From Paragonimus westermani (lineage: Eukaryota; Platyhelminthes; Trematoda; Plagiorchiida; Troglotrematidae): DNA of 64,000 bases. Shown piece after piece: positions 47,637-63,300 of the stretch. The stretch covers positions 1-64,000 of the forward strand of contig QNGE01001747.1 in the NCBI GenBank assembly GCA_008508345.1, given 5' to 3'. How positions within the stretch are numbered: the stretch's first letter is position 1; every line of letters begins with the position of its first letter. The notes beneath the pieces are model-generated. The model did not search any database, was not told the origin of the DNA, and saw nothing but the letters and a program-made list of their open reading frames with translations. A program made the translations under genes and the position numbers.

Positions 47637-48162
47637 TTCGGGCGTTGTTCACAAATTCTCTTACACCATAAATTCTGATTTGTTTACTAAACGGCGCAAT
47701 TTATGATTTACAATCTCAGGTGTTTTCATGAACCTCTGATTCGCCATTATGAAGTAGTAAGATGACATGTATTGTCTTTGGACCTCTGGTACATTCCTTG
47801 TTAGAAGCAGTGTCATCCCTTCCGTTTGTCCACAATCGGTCATGCAGAATTAACCGACCAATTGAGAGTTTTTGACGCCTAACTCCTGACCAGAATGATT
47901 TGCATCTTACGTGGTGCACTACGGACCATAACAGACCATAAGTGCAGCAGCAGCACAAGTCCTCAATCGGAGGAATCAGCGAATCATGTAATCTTTAGGT
48001 GGATACGTTAGACGACAGAAGCCATTAGTGTTAAATAGCCTAAACGCCTCCGTTATTTTACCCAGTTGTATTTGAAGCAGAGCGGTCAAAAATACACGAA
48101 ATCTACCGTTTTTGTTAGTTGGAAGTAGTGATGGTGTTTTTCGCAGCTCGGGTTGTGGATTT

Positions 48163-48355
48163 AGGTAATGGGATGTTCATCGAGCTTGACATTTAGGTTG
48201 CGAACGTTTCATCACCAAACAAGGTGAATTCATCAGTGCGCAAGTGTTCCAACGCATAGGTTTGAGAGCTGAAACACCTGCGCACTGATGTCACCTAATC
48301 TGGTGATAAAACGTTTGCAACCTAAATGCTAAGGTTGGCGAACATCCCAATACCT
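48163..48355. repeat. Imperfect 193-bp inverted repeat (fold-back)
   Basis: Left arm from AGGTAATGGGATGTTC and right arm ending GAACATCCCAATACCT pair over about 88 bases at roughly 80% identity, including CATTTAGGTTGC, AACGTTT, ATCACCA and CATCAGTGCGCA. A central region of about 20 bases is unpaired. No target duplication was identified. Like the hairpin at 10410-10599 it carries AACGTTT(C/T) in the arm, but the two are otherwise different. Confidence 0.75.
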
Positions 48356-48359
48356 GAAA

Positions 48360-51300
48360 TTTGCCGTCTCACACCAGTTCAGCATTAGTTCACCTGTACT
48401 TCTTCAAGACCGCTCTAATTACAGATTCCGTGTTGGGTAATGAAATTTTGAACGTTGTTGGCCGGTTTGTGTATTTAGGAAGTTTCGGCAGCATCGGCGG
48501 AGGTACACGGAAGGAAAGAAGCCCTTCTCGTCAAAGGCTAGAGCGGTCGTTACTAATCTAAAACAGCTGTGGTGATAAAGGGGCTTCTCTCTGAACACTA
48601 AGGATCGTGTGGGGGGGCGACTGTGTTATTTCACGCCAGTGAGAAGAAGTAAACCACCTTCAGGTGTTCGACTATCGCAGTCCACGTTCGGCTGCTCGCG
48701 TCCGATAGCACCAATGATGAGGCTAGAAAGCCAAGCTAGTTCTCTCGGTAAACCAGTGTAAAGTTGGTGGCATGGGGTAGGTAAGTGAAGTCTCTCACCA
48801 ACGGGTTGTTCAATGTAAGCTGTATTCGTCTCCCGGACTGGGACCACATGAATCAAAGAGTGTTTGGCGACATCTAGGATAGTGACCAACCGGACTCAGT
48901 AGCGTGAATGCCACCGTTGTTTGACCGAGTTGTCTTTGCAGTAAATGATGTGGGTAGACAGTGAAAGCTAATGGCAAGCCACCCTGCGGATGACACCTTA
49001 CTTCCACCTACAGTTTCGTTGTTTGTTTGCAAAACGTAGACACCTTGATGTTTGGATGTAAATGTTTTTAGTGGTTGGGTATTTTCTTGTTCCTTCTTAG
49101 TTAAGGCTTGTTTTTCACCGTGGTTGCATAGCAGCCATGCATCAGCCAGAACCACTGATGTATAACTGTCTCTAGTGACGAAGTGCTGGATGTAAGCACG
49201 TCGAGTTTTTGAAGCTTTGACGTAGGGGTTTGTGAGCTAAGCCTCAGCGCTCCCGCTCCTTTTTCTTTAAGCCATGAAATTTCGTCCTGATTACATGGCA
49301 GTCAGGTATCCGTATCAAACACAAACGTTATGTTCATTGATCAGAGCCGTTATCCAGTGTGTCACCGTCAGTGGTTTGCCTCTATTCACATCACCGCTAG
49401 CCACTCTCCTCAACCTTACTTTGTCTTGTTTTTCTTTCGTTTCCTTTTTACTTAGGTAGAGTTTGCTAGAATAATCGTGGTGAACGGTGACGCAAACCAC
49501 TGTACCACCTAGTTAGATTTAACTGTCATGTTTAAATTTATTGTTCGTTAGGGTGCTGTAACCTTGTTCACACTTTTCATGGCGTAAACGGGGATGGCTG
49601 GTGCTACCAACCTAATAGGTTATGGATCGTAACACCTGGTCGTTAACGTTACTCATAGTTTTAAGTGCCAAACAAACTACCAGCAATTATTGTAACATTA
49701 CTTCTGACTCAAACTAGTTATTGACCGTTTGTTGCAGAGAGCTATATATAAAGTGATCCGGCCTCTAAGCTCCCTGATGTTAAGACCTGCCCAATAGTTT
49801 CCGTTCGTTCAAGTCATGCCATACTACTCACAGCAAAATAACAGCTCAGATTCGTCCGTCACTGTAGCAACTTGGAGCAACACGCATGTGGACAATACAG
49901 CAAACCCATCCCATTACAGTCTACAGAAGCTTCACCCTGTTCTCTTAAGATGTAGAGGAGTGTGACGGAAGCGGCTTTGTTCTGCATTTCCCTATGCCTT
50001 CAAGTGAAGTCAAAAGGCCGGTTACGCGCTTTGACGGAGCGCGAATATAGTGCAAAAGCCGTCAATTATTACTTTTCGCGACCTAGTGTATGCAGACAAT
50101 CTTGCTCTTCTCAAACTGGGTTCATGAGGAGTCTTGATCGTCCAAAACTGATTAATGCCCTCAGTTCTTCACTACGGTGTTGCCTCTACACCTTCTAAAT
50201 GAAACGTGTTACGAGCTTGGCAACATCCCCACTCCTACTGTCACCCTTGATGGTGAGCGTTAGGGGGTAATCGGAACGTTCGTGTAATTTGGTTGCTGCA
50301 TTAGAGTTCATTAGAATGCTTGAGATCAAAAAGTGTATACCTAAACGGCGAATGACTTGCCAACTTATTTCATTCGTGGTACCCGTGATATCCGTCTTCC
50401 TGTGAAAAACCATGTATTGTAGCTGTGTGAGAAGTCAACGTACGGTTGTGAGATCTGCGTTTTCGCGCAGAGATGATCACGGAACGTTCGTTTGTAACCG
50501 CCATTGTTCCGGAAACATCAGCCGTGTGTGACTGGAACAACGTCTCATCAGTGACGAGGTTCACCGGCGTGTCTTCAGGACTTACAGAATCTGTCATCAT
50601 CTGGGTATAACCTCGTTCTACACGATTGGTTGATTTGGACATGTCTGATGAATGTCTTGTTTGCGAGCGATATCCATTGTGTGACTTGGATTCCTAGTCT
50701 GAAAACACCGACAATGAAGCCTGGTTCCGTTGGGTGTTCCCTGCTTCCTGACTGATTTCCGAAGGACGGGTAGCATCTTTGGGTAAAGACGCTGTCCAAT
50801 TCAGTCTTTTCCTTCCACATTTTATCTTTCACTTTTTCCCCGTCTGTGTATTTTCGTGTGGTTATTCGTCTCTTTAGTAAGATGAATCCTCTTCCAGAAG
50901 AATTGGTTCCGTGAGTGAAGCTGTAAATGAAGACGTAACTACTACATTACTTCGAAATGCAGACACGCACTGTAACTTATCCGAACTTAAGAAACAAGAA
51001 CGATAACATCTGCTCAATATGTTCACCGTCAATAGGTACTCCCGTAGTTCCATGAAGACGTCCATCAGATGGTCCACGGGAAGTGAACAAGCATAACAAA
51101 AGACGCGAATTACAGTGTCATATTCATGACACCTCTGAGGTAGCACGTAAGAGAGACCCAGCAGCTGGGCATCCAAACATTAAACAAACCGAGCTTAACA
51201 CCCCGCCAAGTGTCGTGTGGATCCACACGAACAATCTGACTTGGTCCACTAGATTCTATATCTTGGCTGCGACCAACAATTTGTGGGAAAGACAGACAAA

Positions 51301-54300
51301 CAGCTGTGTGTATGCCTGCACGAACACGAATTAACGAGCCGACCCTAGTTCGCAACTATGGTATCACTGTACAGACACATATGCGAAGAAGTTTGTGCTG
51401 GTTAAAATGCACGGGAAGCTCCGTATTCGCGGAATTCATTCAATTGACACGTGGGTGTAGACAGCCACTAAGTCAGCATCGTTGAAGCTGGAACAAAAGA
51501 ATGAACGAAGACAGACCAGCGGTCAAAGACAGGAGTAGCAAATTAGGCTCATTCCCGCGCACTTTTATCAGATAACGGTTCCCAGTATGGGTTTGTAACT
51601 TCATAACAAATCGCTCGTCACCAGTATGTGTGTTCTAATTATTTTAAACATATAGTAAACCAAGTGTGTGATACTCCGCCGGTTTTACCTTGCAGTAATT
51701 TCGTGAATAGAGAGACTGGGATTGTTTAGAGTCAACGTTGACTAAACACCACTCTCATTTGCCCGCAGCTTTCGCATTCCGATAGACGTTTTAGCTGGAA
51801 CCTTTCGAAAAAAAGCAATATGCCCTAGTTTTGCCGTTGTTAGAGTCCACCAGTAGTGCATTTCCTTGTGGCCACGGGCGTTTGATCTCAAGTGCATGTT
51901 CTCGTGGGACAACTTTGAACGCTCCCAAAGTTAAATCGCTTCTTCAAAACAGCATCAGTCGTCGGCAGCTCATCCTTTTTTCAAACATGAGTGCCCTGGA
52001 CAAAAAAATGCAGAATAGCGCATGGTGGTCTTGAAGTACGCCGTGAGCACCCGCATGGCTCACATAAAGATAGATTTGAGAATTGTAGATCTGATAGCTT
52101 ACGTCCAGGAGTGGGTGACATTTATTTCTAGACACGTAATTAGGAATTAGACGGGACAGAAAGAACTGGTTTCGTTACAAAGGAACCTGTAGCTAAGTCC
52201 CGTGTCCAAAAATCTGTGCCAACACTTTCGGTTGCGGAAAGAAAGCCATTAGCACCGTACAGAAGCGGGAAAAAGAGTTTCCATTCAGTCGTTCTATTTC
52301 CATTCACAAATCGACAGCAACATGGTCCTCTAGGGTTAGATAGTTTGCCTACAGTTTTTGACAGCGGTTGGCTAGCATTGACAAAAGATCCAAGTTCTCA
52401 TCTCCATTACATAGTTGACTGAGTAATAGCATTTAAATCAGGTTTGTTGAGGGGGCGCTTTAAACTGAAGTGTTTGGTGTTTAGACTAATGTATTTCGAT
52501 CCAGATGGGGAAAACCCTACCAACCAGCAGACTCACTGAAACTGAAGTGCGAAGCGCATCGATGTCAAAAAAATCTGGTCGATTTAGTGTAACAGTGAAA
52601 TTTCTAGTCGGTGGCATGGCGTATCCAAGCTACACCTTGATTCCGTGACGTCATTTAAAAAATGAAGGCGCGTCCTGTAGTTTATTCGCCACCTGTTTTT
52701 CAATTCTTTTTTATTGCTGTCTGTGCTTAGCCCAGCCCCCCTTACAATTAACTCAAAATGGAGGGGACATTTTTTGTGTGCAATCCGAAAATTCTATTTA
52801 AAGTTTTCTAGAGGTAGTGCCAGAAGTTAAATTTTATAGGTAGTACCATATTTAGCAGAACTGAGAATTTTGGCTTCATGATGCAATATGGCTATTACTC
52901 TGTGTACTGCATAATTCGGGTCGCTGTTCAGTAGTTCTTGTGTAAATGTCAGAAAACGGTAGCTAACTGTTCATTTGTCGTCAATATCGTGCGGGTTGAG
53001 GCGACCGTTTTTTTGTCGTTCTATCGTCCCTCTCTGTTAGCTCGCTCCTATCATTGTAACATGTTCACACACGCATGTCTATCGTCTCCCCGGCAGTCAT
53101 ATTCTATTGGTTCTCTTTTTCAGCGAATGTGATCGATTTCCGTGCATAGGTTGTAACGTTACCGGTCCAACAAAGAGATTAGTGAAAATTTTCAGTCGTT
53201 TTTGTCTACTTGCACCTAAATGAAATTGGTGGACAATCTTACGACTGGTTTTCAGCGTTAAAATCTGCTATCCCTCCTGTAGTGCAAATCAACCGTGTTT
53301 TCAACAATGCTCGGAACCATCTGATGCACTTCAGTGTAATCTGGGACTATCGACATTTAATCAGGGGAAAAATCAATGCATACGTTGGGTTAACGCTAAC
53401 CCAGAAGCGGTTGACAACACGTGAAACCCTCGCACATTAAATTCAGCACTCGAAAATGGAACAGTAACGACATTGAAGAAGAAAATGGTGGCTAAACTTC
53501 ATTAAATCTAAACATCCTCCGCGCGTTTGAACAGGATTTCGCCGTGTTAGTGTGGTGACTTCCATGACCGATGTACATAGGCCCATAAGCTCAGTGTTGT
53601 CAAACGGAGATACATGCGTACGACCTAGAACCTTAACTAAATCGCGTGGTTGTTCGTTGTTATGGGTTCAAACCACTGGCCTCGTATCTTACCTGATGTT
53701 TAAGTACGAACACCGAAAACCACCAAATCTAGCTCTTAGTTTGAATAGAATGTGATGCCGATTTTAGAAATTCGGTTGTTTCGAAGGCGCTCATTGTACT
53801 ATCAGTCTGATAATTCCCAAGTTTATGGTCAAAAATTCATCCAGTTAGCTTCACCTCTGCGACCAAAGGAGTGGATATATTGTGTGGAATATTTTGATAG
53901 GTTGATCACCATGCACCGCTTAACAAGCAGCATATGGCCTGAGGCGTGTACAAATAGGCCTAAAAGATTCCCTCTAAACTTCGCTGGCCAAAAATAAACC
54001 ACGGATAAATGCAAACGATCGATTACTTAAATTGACTCAACATACAATCTGATTGGCATGGTCAGCCCACCACGCGCACATGAACGATCCCACATCCAGT
54101 CGTGTTATGCGAGGCTTACGCAATCTGTGTTTAACATGGTCATAGCAAGTGTGGTTTTCGGTTAACTTTTAACTGTACGCTGTAACGGTGATAACCAAAC
54201 AACAAATTTTTGCAAATCGTTGACCTGTAACGTGCAAGTAACATTGGAGGTTTAGTCAATTATATGTTAGATACTTCGAAAGGAATGCTATAGAATGCGA

Positions 54301-57300
54301 CAACTGGACTGAATTCAAGTGCTGTTTGAGTGTCTTCGTAATGTACCTAAGGATGTTGAAATTATTTTAGGCTTGTTAGAGCAGAACGAGAAGCAAAGGT
54401 GTTCACTCTCTTATCATAAATCACATTCATCTGTGCTGGTAACTATTCTAGATCGACCACTTCTGTGAGGACATTTGGAATTGTCATGTTTCCATGACCG
54501 TATTGATCGAGAACGCTTAGTTTTCTTTTCAACATTTGGCCAAATTGATTTCGCTTGGTCATCTTCGTCCGTTTTGGTGTCCAGTAGCGTACGAAAGTGG
54601 ACAATTGGACCGGATGGTCTTCAATGCCCAACCCATATTATACACAAGAATACGTTAACCTCTAATCCCATATTCGTTGCACTTTGATGAACATACAATG
54701 TCCGAATAACCCCTCTTTTATCACAAAACTATCTGTGGTTTTCGTTTTGTCATTTTCCCGATCGACCGCTCACGTCACCTGTTCTGGCTACTGATCAATC
54801 GTTCTCCGAACATTTCTTGTTCGATTCTGCATAAGACCTTCATTCGTTCATCTGATTCCATACACCTCCGCTGAACCCAGTTGGCCGACTAAGACCACTA
54901 TATTTGGCGTTAGATTGGACTGTGAAAGGCAGGCTGATGAGTCACGATTCCAATCCAGGAAGCTGCACGGAAAACGTAACGCGCCAAAATTCTACGCTGA
55001 CCAATACAAGGCTGGTATGAAAATTCTCATGCACCGACGTGATAACCATCCAACCCATATATCTTCTACTGTCTGGTCAGTTGGAACGGGCGAGATGGTC
55101 CATGACTGTCCATGACTGAAGTTAAAGGAAAATTACAGTGAAATTAACCCCCTAATACTTCCCTGATAGCATGGCGATATATCTAGAGATGATAGCACTG
55201 TGACCCACTGGCATATCCTTGTTCTGTTTTCCGACTCGCCCCCCCACCTATAATAATTGCTTATCTTGGACTATTCGACTACCTAACTTTAGGTTTGGCT
55301 TAGCTGAATACGTACCAGGACCATGGAACTAAGGCCAGGTAATCTGGTGGCGGCCATAGGTAGGGTCTAATGGGAAATGATGGCTGAATAAAGGCTTGTT
55401 AGTCATCCATAATCACGTGGGTGGTAACCGGAAGATGCTACCGGTAACAGAAAAGTACTGTATTCACTCTGGGTACCTAAAAGTGCAAAAGAGCGAGGCC
55501 AGTGTTCATTACGTTTACTGTACATGACGACTGTCTGCTGAGCACCCCAGACTGTCAACCATTTTTGTCCGCGGGTGTTTTTCAATCCGCAACTATTAAT
55601 TTAATGTTATTGTCCTCTGCAAATTTATAGTCTCGCGTCGGCTGAGTCCTAACATCTAACCCGGCCTTCTAGGCCAATATGAGAGCCACAGTACATAAAA
55701 GAAACTTAACGCTCGCCCCGGTTCCCACAAGATGGCATATCAGGCGGGAAAAAATGGCCAAAATTACTACACTCGGTTACGATCGCCAACTTGTTCTAGG
55801 CCTGGATGTCACCATGCCTACCACGCTCCCACAGCTCTTCCTCCCCGCCCTGTCGATCACTCCAGATACGCCATGCAAAAGCGCTCTCAAGCTATCGACC
55901 GGCCATTGCGGACAGCGTCCACATACTTTCACGCCGGAAATGAGTGGGTGGGAGCGCGGCTAGACATTTAGCCCCTACAGCTTCGTTTGGTCCGTCTCCC
56001 GCTCACTGACGAAATTCACCCATCAGCATAGCAGTACAGTCTGGTGCGTTTGGCCGGTCCATCGCCGAACGTTGCCCGATGCCAGACGCGTAAGCAACCA
56101 ACCGGGCTGTCTGAGAACCGAACTGCTGGGGTTGAAAATAGGTTTTATTTCTGCAGGGCCTAATTAATTGGTTAACATCGAGCACGACACCACAATGACA
56201 GTTATGATTAGTTTAGGGCCCAGATTCGTACCGTTTCGTCTCTCTACAGCACAGACACTGGTATCAAACAAAACCATCGTTCTGACAAATGGAGCAATTC
56301 GTGAGAATGTTCCAGTTACACCTGTGGGTGCACTGTCATAGGCAGACGACTACAGGTCACAGTGACTATTGGTCATCGCGGAATCCCCCCGATTTCACGA
56401 TCACCCGTGTAATTCGAATATTGAATCACCGTATAAGAGCAGTAACCGAGTTAATTGAACGTTTCACAAGCTTCGACCCTAATTTGACCGATACAACAAA
56501 GGGGGCTGTTCAGCTCTGGTTGTACGTGTTTAGAGTGGAAGATATAAACTAGGTGCCAGTCATTTCTGACCATGAAAGATCTCTTCATGCATAACCCCAC
56601 ACTCTTTGTTGTGACTGTGTAAATGTTGTTAACTGCACTAGGTACTTGTAATGATGTTACCGGATACCTCGTACGAACTGATGCCGTTTTATCCTATCGT
56701 GGTGGTTATATCGAGGAAGCATTAGCTTAACATTCTTCGGACTGAGCAACTCTGATGTTGTAGGTAGAATGAACAAAAACTTCCTAAATTTGTAAGACGA
56801 AGGTAGCAGTGGGTAGATTTCAAGTCATACTGTAAGCTCCATTTGATAAGTCCAGGCAACAGGAATGAAACCGGCCTAGCAAAACGAATGTTAATGAGTT
56901 TATTGATGGGCATTACTACGACATAGGATGAGGACAGTTCAATTCAAACAACGTCTTTAGATTACTGGATCAAGTGACTATGACGATCGCAACAGTAGTT
57001 TTCTCAGAGAACCAGCTTATAGTGAAAAATCGAACAGAACGGAACACCCTGACTTGAAATAGAACGATACAGCTCGATACTATGTTCACAGAGCTGACAG
57101 GTCTCATACGCTTGGCTAGAATTTTCTCTATGTTACTTTACAACGTCACGACACTGCTGATTAAGAGTGAGACAAAGCTTGAAAACTAGGCAATATGGTT
57201 CAATTACTGCGGGAAGGCCTGCAGATTCCAATCATCCTTCCTCAGATGTGTGAGTGTATCATCTTTGAGTCCAGCTACAATGCTGTTGAAGGTCACCTGA

Positions 57301-60300
57301 GGTAGAGTATAGCAATTTGGTCGTAACCCCGTGTAGTTCTCAATTCGGTGGTCAATGCATCCCTTTCTATTGCATATCAGCTGATGAAATAATGTTCGCC
57401 AATGAAATGTGCCTATTTGGAACTAGTGGTGTGTAGTGAGTCTTGGTCCCGTGTTCCCGGTCAGGCTTGGAGTTGTCTGGCAAAGACCTGTTGTTACCTG
57501 TCGTGTCGGCGAGGGCATGGTGGTGTACGGAAACTGCTCGTTAATACCATTCGTTCAGGAAGCTTATCTGGGTAAGCCCTCACAGTGTCTGAACTGCAGT
57601 TCGATGTTTCCGTCTCCAATTTCCAATCTGGTGGAACGCATGTGTCTGGGAAGCGCTTAAGGACCACCGCATCAAACCATGGCTAACCCGAATGAGTACT
57701 GACTGTTGGCTCCGATGAGAATTCAGTCAGTCGAGCATAGAATCAACATTAAATGATGTCGCATTAACCACAGTCTGACACGTTAGTCTTTACAATCTGT
57801 GATAAGCTAACCAGTCCGTTCTTGTGTCATTGACTGAGTAACCTCCGTTGTGCTTACTCAGCTGGTGAACGACACTTCAACCCACAGTGTCCATTCAGTC
57901 ACTTATCAATGTTTCTGGTGGCCAAAATAGAGGGGCATTGTCATTTTGTGCTCAAGTGGCACTGCCATTTGAGAGCCAATGCCAGCTCTCAGCGAAGCAT
58001 TATATCAGTACAGATGTACGTGTTGCTTTGCGAAACATCTCTGACACTGAAATGGTGTCACTTCACAAAACATCCGGACAAAACAGTACCCCGAACTCCA
58101 TCACTGGTAACACCGTTTGGTGGTAGTTTTAACTATCTTCGGCTTGCAAATATATTTATTTCTTATAGAATATTGAAAGAATAGGCCACAGAAATGCAGA
58201 CGAAAAGCTATGGGGTATTAACGGCATATCGGTGCTACCCAATCTTTTAACCTAGAACACTTGGAAAAAATGAGATGTGTCATCAAATCTGATAATGCTC
58301 TCCGTTTGCGATATCATCCATTTAATTAACATGACTTGGCTTGCTCTAACGTGATTGAGATACACCATAAAAACCTTGCCCCTTTTCCACAAAAATGAAT
58401 ACGACTATGGTCTTTGAGATTGCTCATAATTACTTGATGACATTTCCACACATTACTATTATTTCCGTTCTGGTATTCCCACCAAATGCACTCCTGTTCT
58501 ACTTTCACAATGTGTTATCATCGTCCTACAGTTTCTCTTTCAAATTGCCTATTGGCTTTCACCTTCTATAGATCGCATCGTCGCTACTACTTTTTGTAGT
58601 AGGGCACTGTTTAAAATTTAAATTTTGGACACTATAACCACTTAAACTGAACATTAATCGATTCTTTCGCGCTCCTGTTTGCTATGCTGGCTGCGACCAA
58701 TCAGTTAGTTTTCTTTTACACCCATTCTAATTCATTCATGACCATCCATTTCAGACCGTGCTGAGTAGCCCAAGTACTCGGTCAAAAAATGAGCTCACCA
58801 ATCGCGTGATGTGAAAGTTGTTCGTTTTTGAGATACGTAAGGACTATTGTTGGAGGTTGGGTCACGACAATCGACCCAAACAGCACGACTTATAGACAGG
58901 TTGATTGTCTCAGTAACTCGATAGGTTAGTCACCACAGTGGGATTTCAACTATTTTTGAGAAAGAACGCAAGGCTATTTTGACGGTTAGCGATATTGATC
59001 TTACAGTATATGTGCTACCGACGTTTCTCTTTAATTAAAAAATATCGTATATACAATGGACGGTTTCTGTATGACTGTAAATGATGGTTTCCTGAAGATT
59101 TTCAAAAGTGACAGCATTGTTGTAACACTACTAAAGAATCTCTGAGACAGTGCCATACAGAGCATTCTTGGGTTAAATTTCGAAGGCCAGTCTTCATCGA
59201 TATATGTTAACAGACTTGTCCTGTGTATGAAAGATCGCGTGCCCCATGTGTTTCCTTCGTCTTATCATGGTAGAATCAAGCCTGGGAACCGGGTTCCTAA
59301 TAAAAACTTTATGGGTCTTACCACCCGTAGTATGCTGTTCCCCCAGAATAGAAATTCGGGTAAATCAGCGGAAGTATACTGGCTTCGAAGCAGCTAGGAG
59401 CGACAGTGCTATTTTCTTCAAGGTTACATTCTTATGAATCCACCATCTCATTTCTTCAGAATGACCCTGGGAGCAGAACACACTGAACGTTCTCTTCTCA
59501 TTCTATGTCCTATGTTGTATTATGCTTGCATGAGGTAGTGGACACAATATTCTGTTTACGGTATCGCACCACCTGAAACGGTTTTCAAATGAGTGGCGCT
59601 TTAACATGGATGACTGAGAAAGCTGTCACTTTTGCGTAAACTTACCCATAGTTTTCGCCTATTCACCGTACATTCAAATGGCCTACGAGAGCATCTGACT
59701 ACGATGTGAATGCAGAACTATTGTTAGGATCCGCTCTGCATTCGTATGATGTGGTTATGTGGCTTCTTGCACGGTAAACATTGGGAGGCTCACAAATGAG
59801 GCATGAACAAATCCGAATTCTAGCGTGGAGCTTGACAAATCTTCTGTCTGTGCAAAGGGCAACAAAACATGACTAACCAAGGATCAAAACGGACTGGACA
59901 TCAGTAGTGCAGTGAGGACAGACGGCCGTACCATACTACTTACACCACTATTCACTAGCAGCATGAATAGAAATGATTGCGGGATAAACACGGGAGAGAT
60001 GCGGGAAGGATCATTAGTGGGTAGCATCACGTACAATGGCTTTCGCCACATGACGGAACTGAGACATGGTGTCCAAAACGACTGGAGCATCCTCGGGCGA
60101 GTGTGGCGTGCAAATGGACGTTTCTGTTCGTAGTCACGTTGGGACGCATAAGTCGTTTGTTGGTTTCCCCAAATAAACTTCTGTGCCACCCGCCTTCTGG
60201 GTTCACAGCAGTATTACACTGTTTTATCCATAGAACCGCTAATACATCACTCTGAATAATCAAGTGCTCCTTGTGATGCTCGTTCCAATGGGAAGAATTG

Positions 60301-63300
60301 GATTTTTCATACCATTTTGTCAACGCTTACTTTCAGCCATCACAGCAAGTAAATTCCTACTAGCTGCCTGAGCTTTCAAAGTAACAGAATGGAGAATAGA
60401 CCTGTGCGTAGATAAGCACCTCTTGCTTCCTAAATAAAAGTTGTAGAACTACATCAAATTAATGTTTAGTCGATTAGCGCTTCGTATCCTTAAATAACAC
60501 TGATCCGAGTACACAAATGCGATTAGCAAGACTCGATAAGGCAAACGGCTAATCCTTTATCTGCGTGTCAATAACTCGAACAGTGCTTGTTTTCAGGTTG
60601 TTCAATGGTGATAAATGCAAATTTTCCGTTACAATACCCTTCGGTGATTGGTGACAAGCGACCGTGTGAATAAGAAATGAGCTACTGACAAAGAACGATT
60701 AGTATGCGCATGAACAAACGACAGTGTAAAATTGGAGGTGAATATTTTTCCTCATTGACAAACTGTTGGTTTCATCTGGAATAAGTACGAAAACAAGTGT
60801 TTGAGAGATGGTCGGTTTTTTAAACCGTGCGCTAATAGTAAAGTCGTTCCCTCTAGTCCCGTTGTCTCTGCCATGGAAATCAACAGGTGATAAGGGCTGA
60901 GCCGGGTATGTTCTACCAGGTGGAAAGTTTGTTTGATCAGTATATGTGTATTATACTTGCATTGTGCTTGCAGCAGACTACAACTTTGGAAGTTGATGAT
61001 TGCAGCAAATCAATTACAAGAAGTATGAAGGTGCACCGCACGTATACGTTACCCTACACGGCTGGTATAAATCCACACTTGTTGGCCGTGCAAGGCTCCT
61101 GTCAAGGTCACGGTGTTCCATATGAAGCACACAAGATTCTGATCGTTTGTGTTAGTTTCCTATCCTATGGACACTGAGAATCGGTATCAATTTAAGTGCG
61201 CGTGTCGTTCTCTCTGCTTTGTCGTATACTACCCATTAAAACCACTGCTTACTATACAACACCACCTCGATGCCTTGGCACTCGCAGACAAATCCACTGA
61301 CCGATTTTACTTGAATTGCGATTTCATTTCGGTTCACTCTTCAGGCATATTGCGTCAGTGTTGTGTAGTCCTTTTGTCTCACCGTTGCACTCAATGGTGT
61401 GTAGTGGACCACTTTATGAAAGTATCACATACAATCCCATCCAATTAATCAAAACGCTGGCATCCGTGTTCTTATGTTTCGCTTTTTTCCCACAGTTGAA
61501 CATCATGTCCATTCAGAGTCTCTATGGTACTGATCGCCCAATTGCGTGATGATGCTATGCTTTCAGATTCCGGTTAGCTTATCTGGTTTCCGCAACCAAT
61601 TATAAGGTTGGATTGCCTCAAAACGACCATACATCAGTATTTCAAACAACTGGTAGTTGAAGGAATCTGCCGTACATCAATCACGATGGGGATCTCTTCA
61701 TGATCGTCTGAAAAGATAGCCGATGAACAGGTTCTCAGTGGTCTCCTTTGGCTGCCAACCATTGTTGCATTTAGCCAATCTATTCGTTTACGAATGATAT
61801 GATATCCTTCAACGATTGTTCAGTCTACGCTGCAGCATATGCATTCGAAGTAACGCGTTTCCAAAAGCTGATCTGTCGGTATGGTCCTTGGTATTTCATG
61901 GTTCTCTACGAGTTGCTTCCTCATTATTTCCAACTCTGTACATAACTTTTAGTCGGAAAATCCGCTTGTTACGCTCCGACTGGCAAAACACTGCTTCATG
62001 ATTAAATGTGTTAGTTATTGCTAGTGTTCAATGGGATTAGTAATAACAGCCTCCGAATACCCGGTTGTCACCTTTCAGTATCTGAGATCATTGGCAGACA
62101 AGTATTTTGTCCATAACAGCGTTCTACCCGGTGTTTCCATATGTTCCTTGGTTCAGTAGGTCGTATGACCTTGTGCGTTCGACGTGTTCAGTACCGTAAA
62201 AACTACCAGTCAGCTCCCACCTCATCCTTATCGGTATGCTCAACAAGTGAAGGCTTCCATCATCAAGCCACTATCTTACTAAACCGGCACCGTTGAGGCC
62301 ATCTCTTCTGCATTAGAAAGCAAGTGTTTCCGGTTCTTTTGAAATCCTTTCAGATTCTTTGCGCCACTTGCTAGGGAGCAGATTACCCCCTCGGTGGCAC
62401 TTACCTTCATGTTGTAAACCGCAAGTGTTTGTACGTGTCCTGTTCCTTTATTAGGCTGTTCGCTTCAAACATCATTTTGGAAAGTCTTTCTTCCAGCAGT
62501 CACAAAATAAAATCAGCGACTTAGTTGCTAACTTCTCGTGCGTGACCGCATGTGTAACCATATAACCGCTCCTGGTATTCAGTACTCGACGCAGTTGCAA
62601 AATCCAACATCTGCCTATTTCCCGGTAGTGGCATGCAATAAAGCATCGACGGTGTTGGAATGAAGAATTTGGTTGATGTGATTGTGTCTATGCCCTACCG
62701 GCGTAGGAAACAGTGCTTGGTTGACGGCTTCTCGCCTACATAGCCGCTGGGAGTATAACATCAAGGATCGTCTGGCAAACCTTCAGAACCATAACAAAAT
62801 TAGTCTTCACCCTACACATTGGTTTACATCGTCACCTAACAAATCATGAACTTCAACCACTCTGACTAACGTAGATATAGCCTATAAGTTTTCCTTTTAG
62901 CGAAATAGCTCCCTCGTATCGAACAAACATTGCAACTTCTTCCTGTTGACCTCAACATTTGCTTGTACGGCTTTTACTCCGACCGTTCTCATTATTGTCT
63001 GACCCGCCCAATAGAAAGAACAACCGTAAAACCTTATAGTAATTTAACGTTCGCAACATGGCTTCACTCTGTGTCCTTTCTTCTTGCAATTCAAGTTCCC
63101 GTACCACTCATATTATCAAATTATCTCACACAAAGTACTACAAGGTACTAATTATCACTCAGCATTCTCTATTCTCACTAAGAACGGCAGTGATTAGTTT
63201 CGAAGCCTACACCATTCGTGTTGTTCCCCCTTTATCACTTGTTAAGGATTCCCGTGGTCGGGTTACAAAGCCCACTGGTCTTTTCAATTCCCACGTTTTG

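Noticed and set aside
54915..55115. Short ATG-started frame in the right-hand region
   Set aside because: No domain, no splice-supported context and no repeat in the window.
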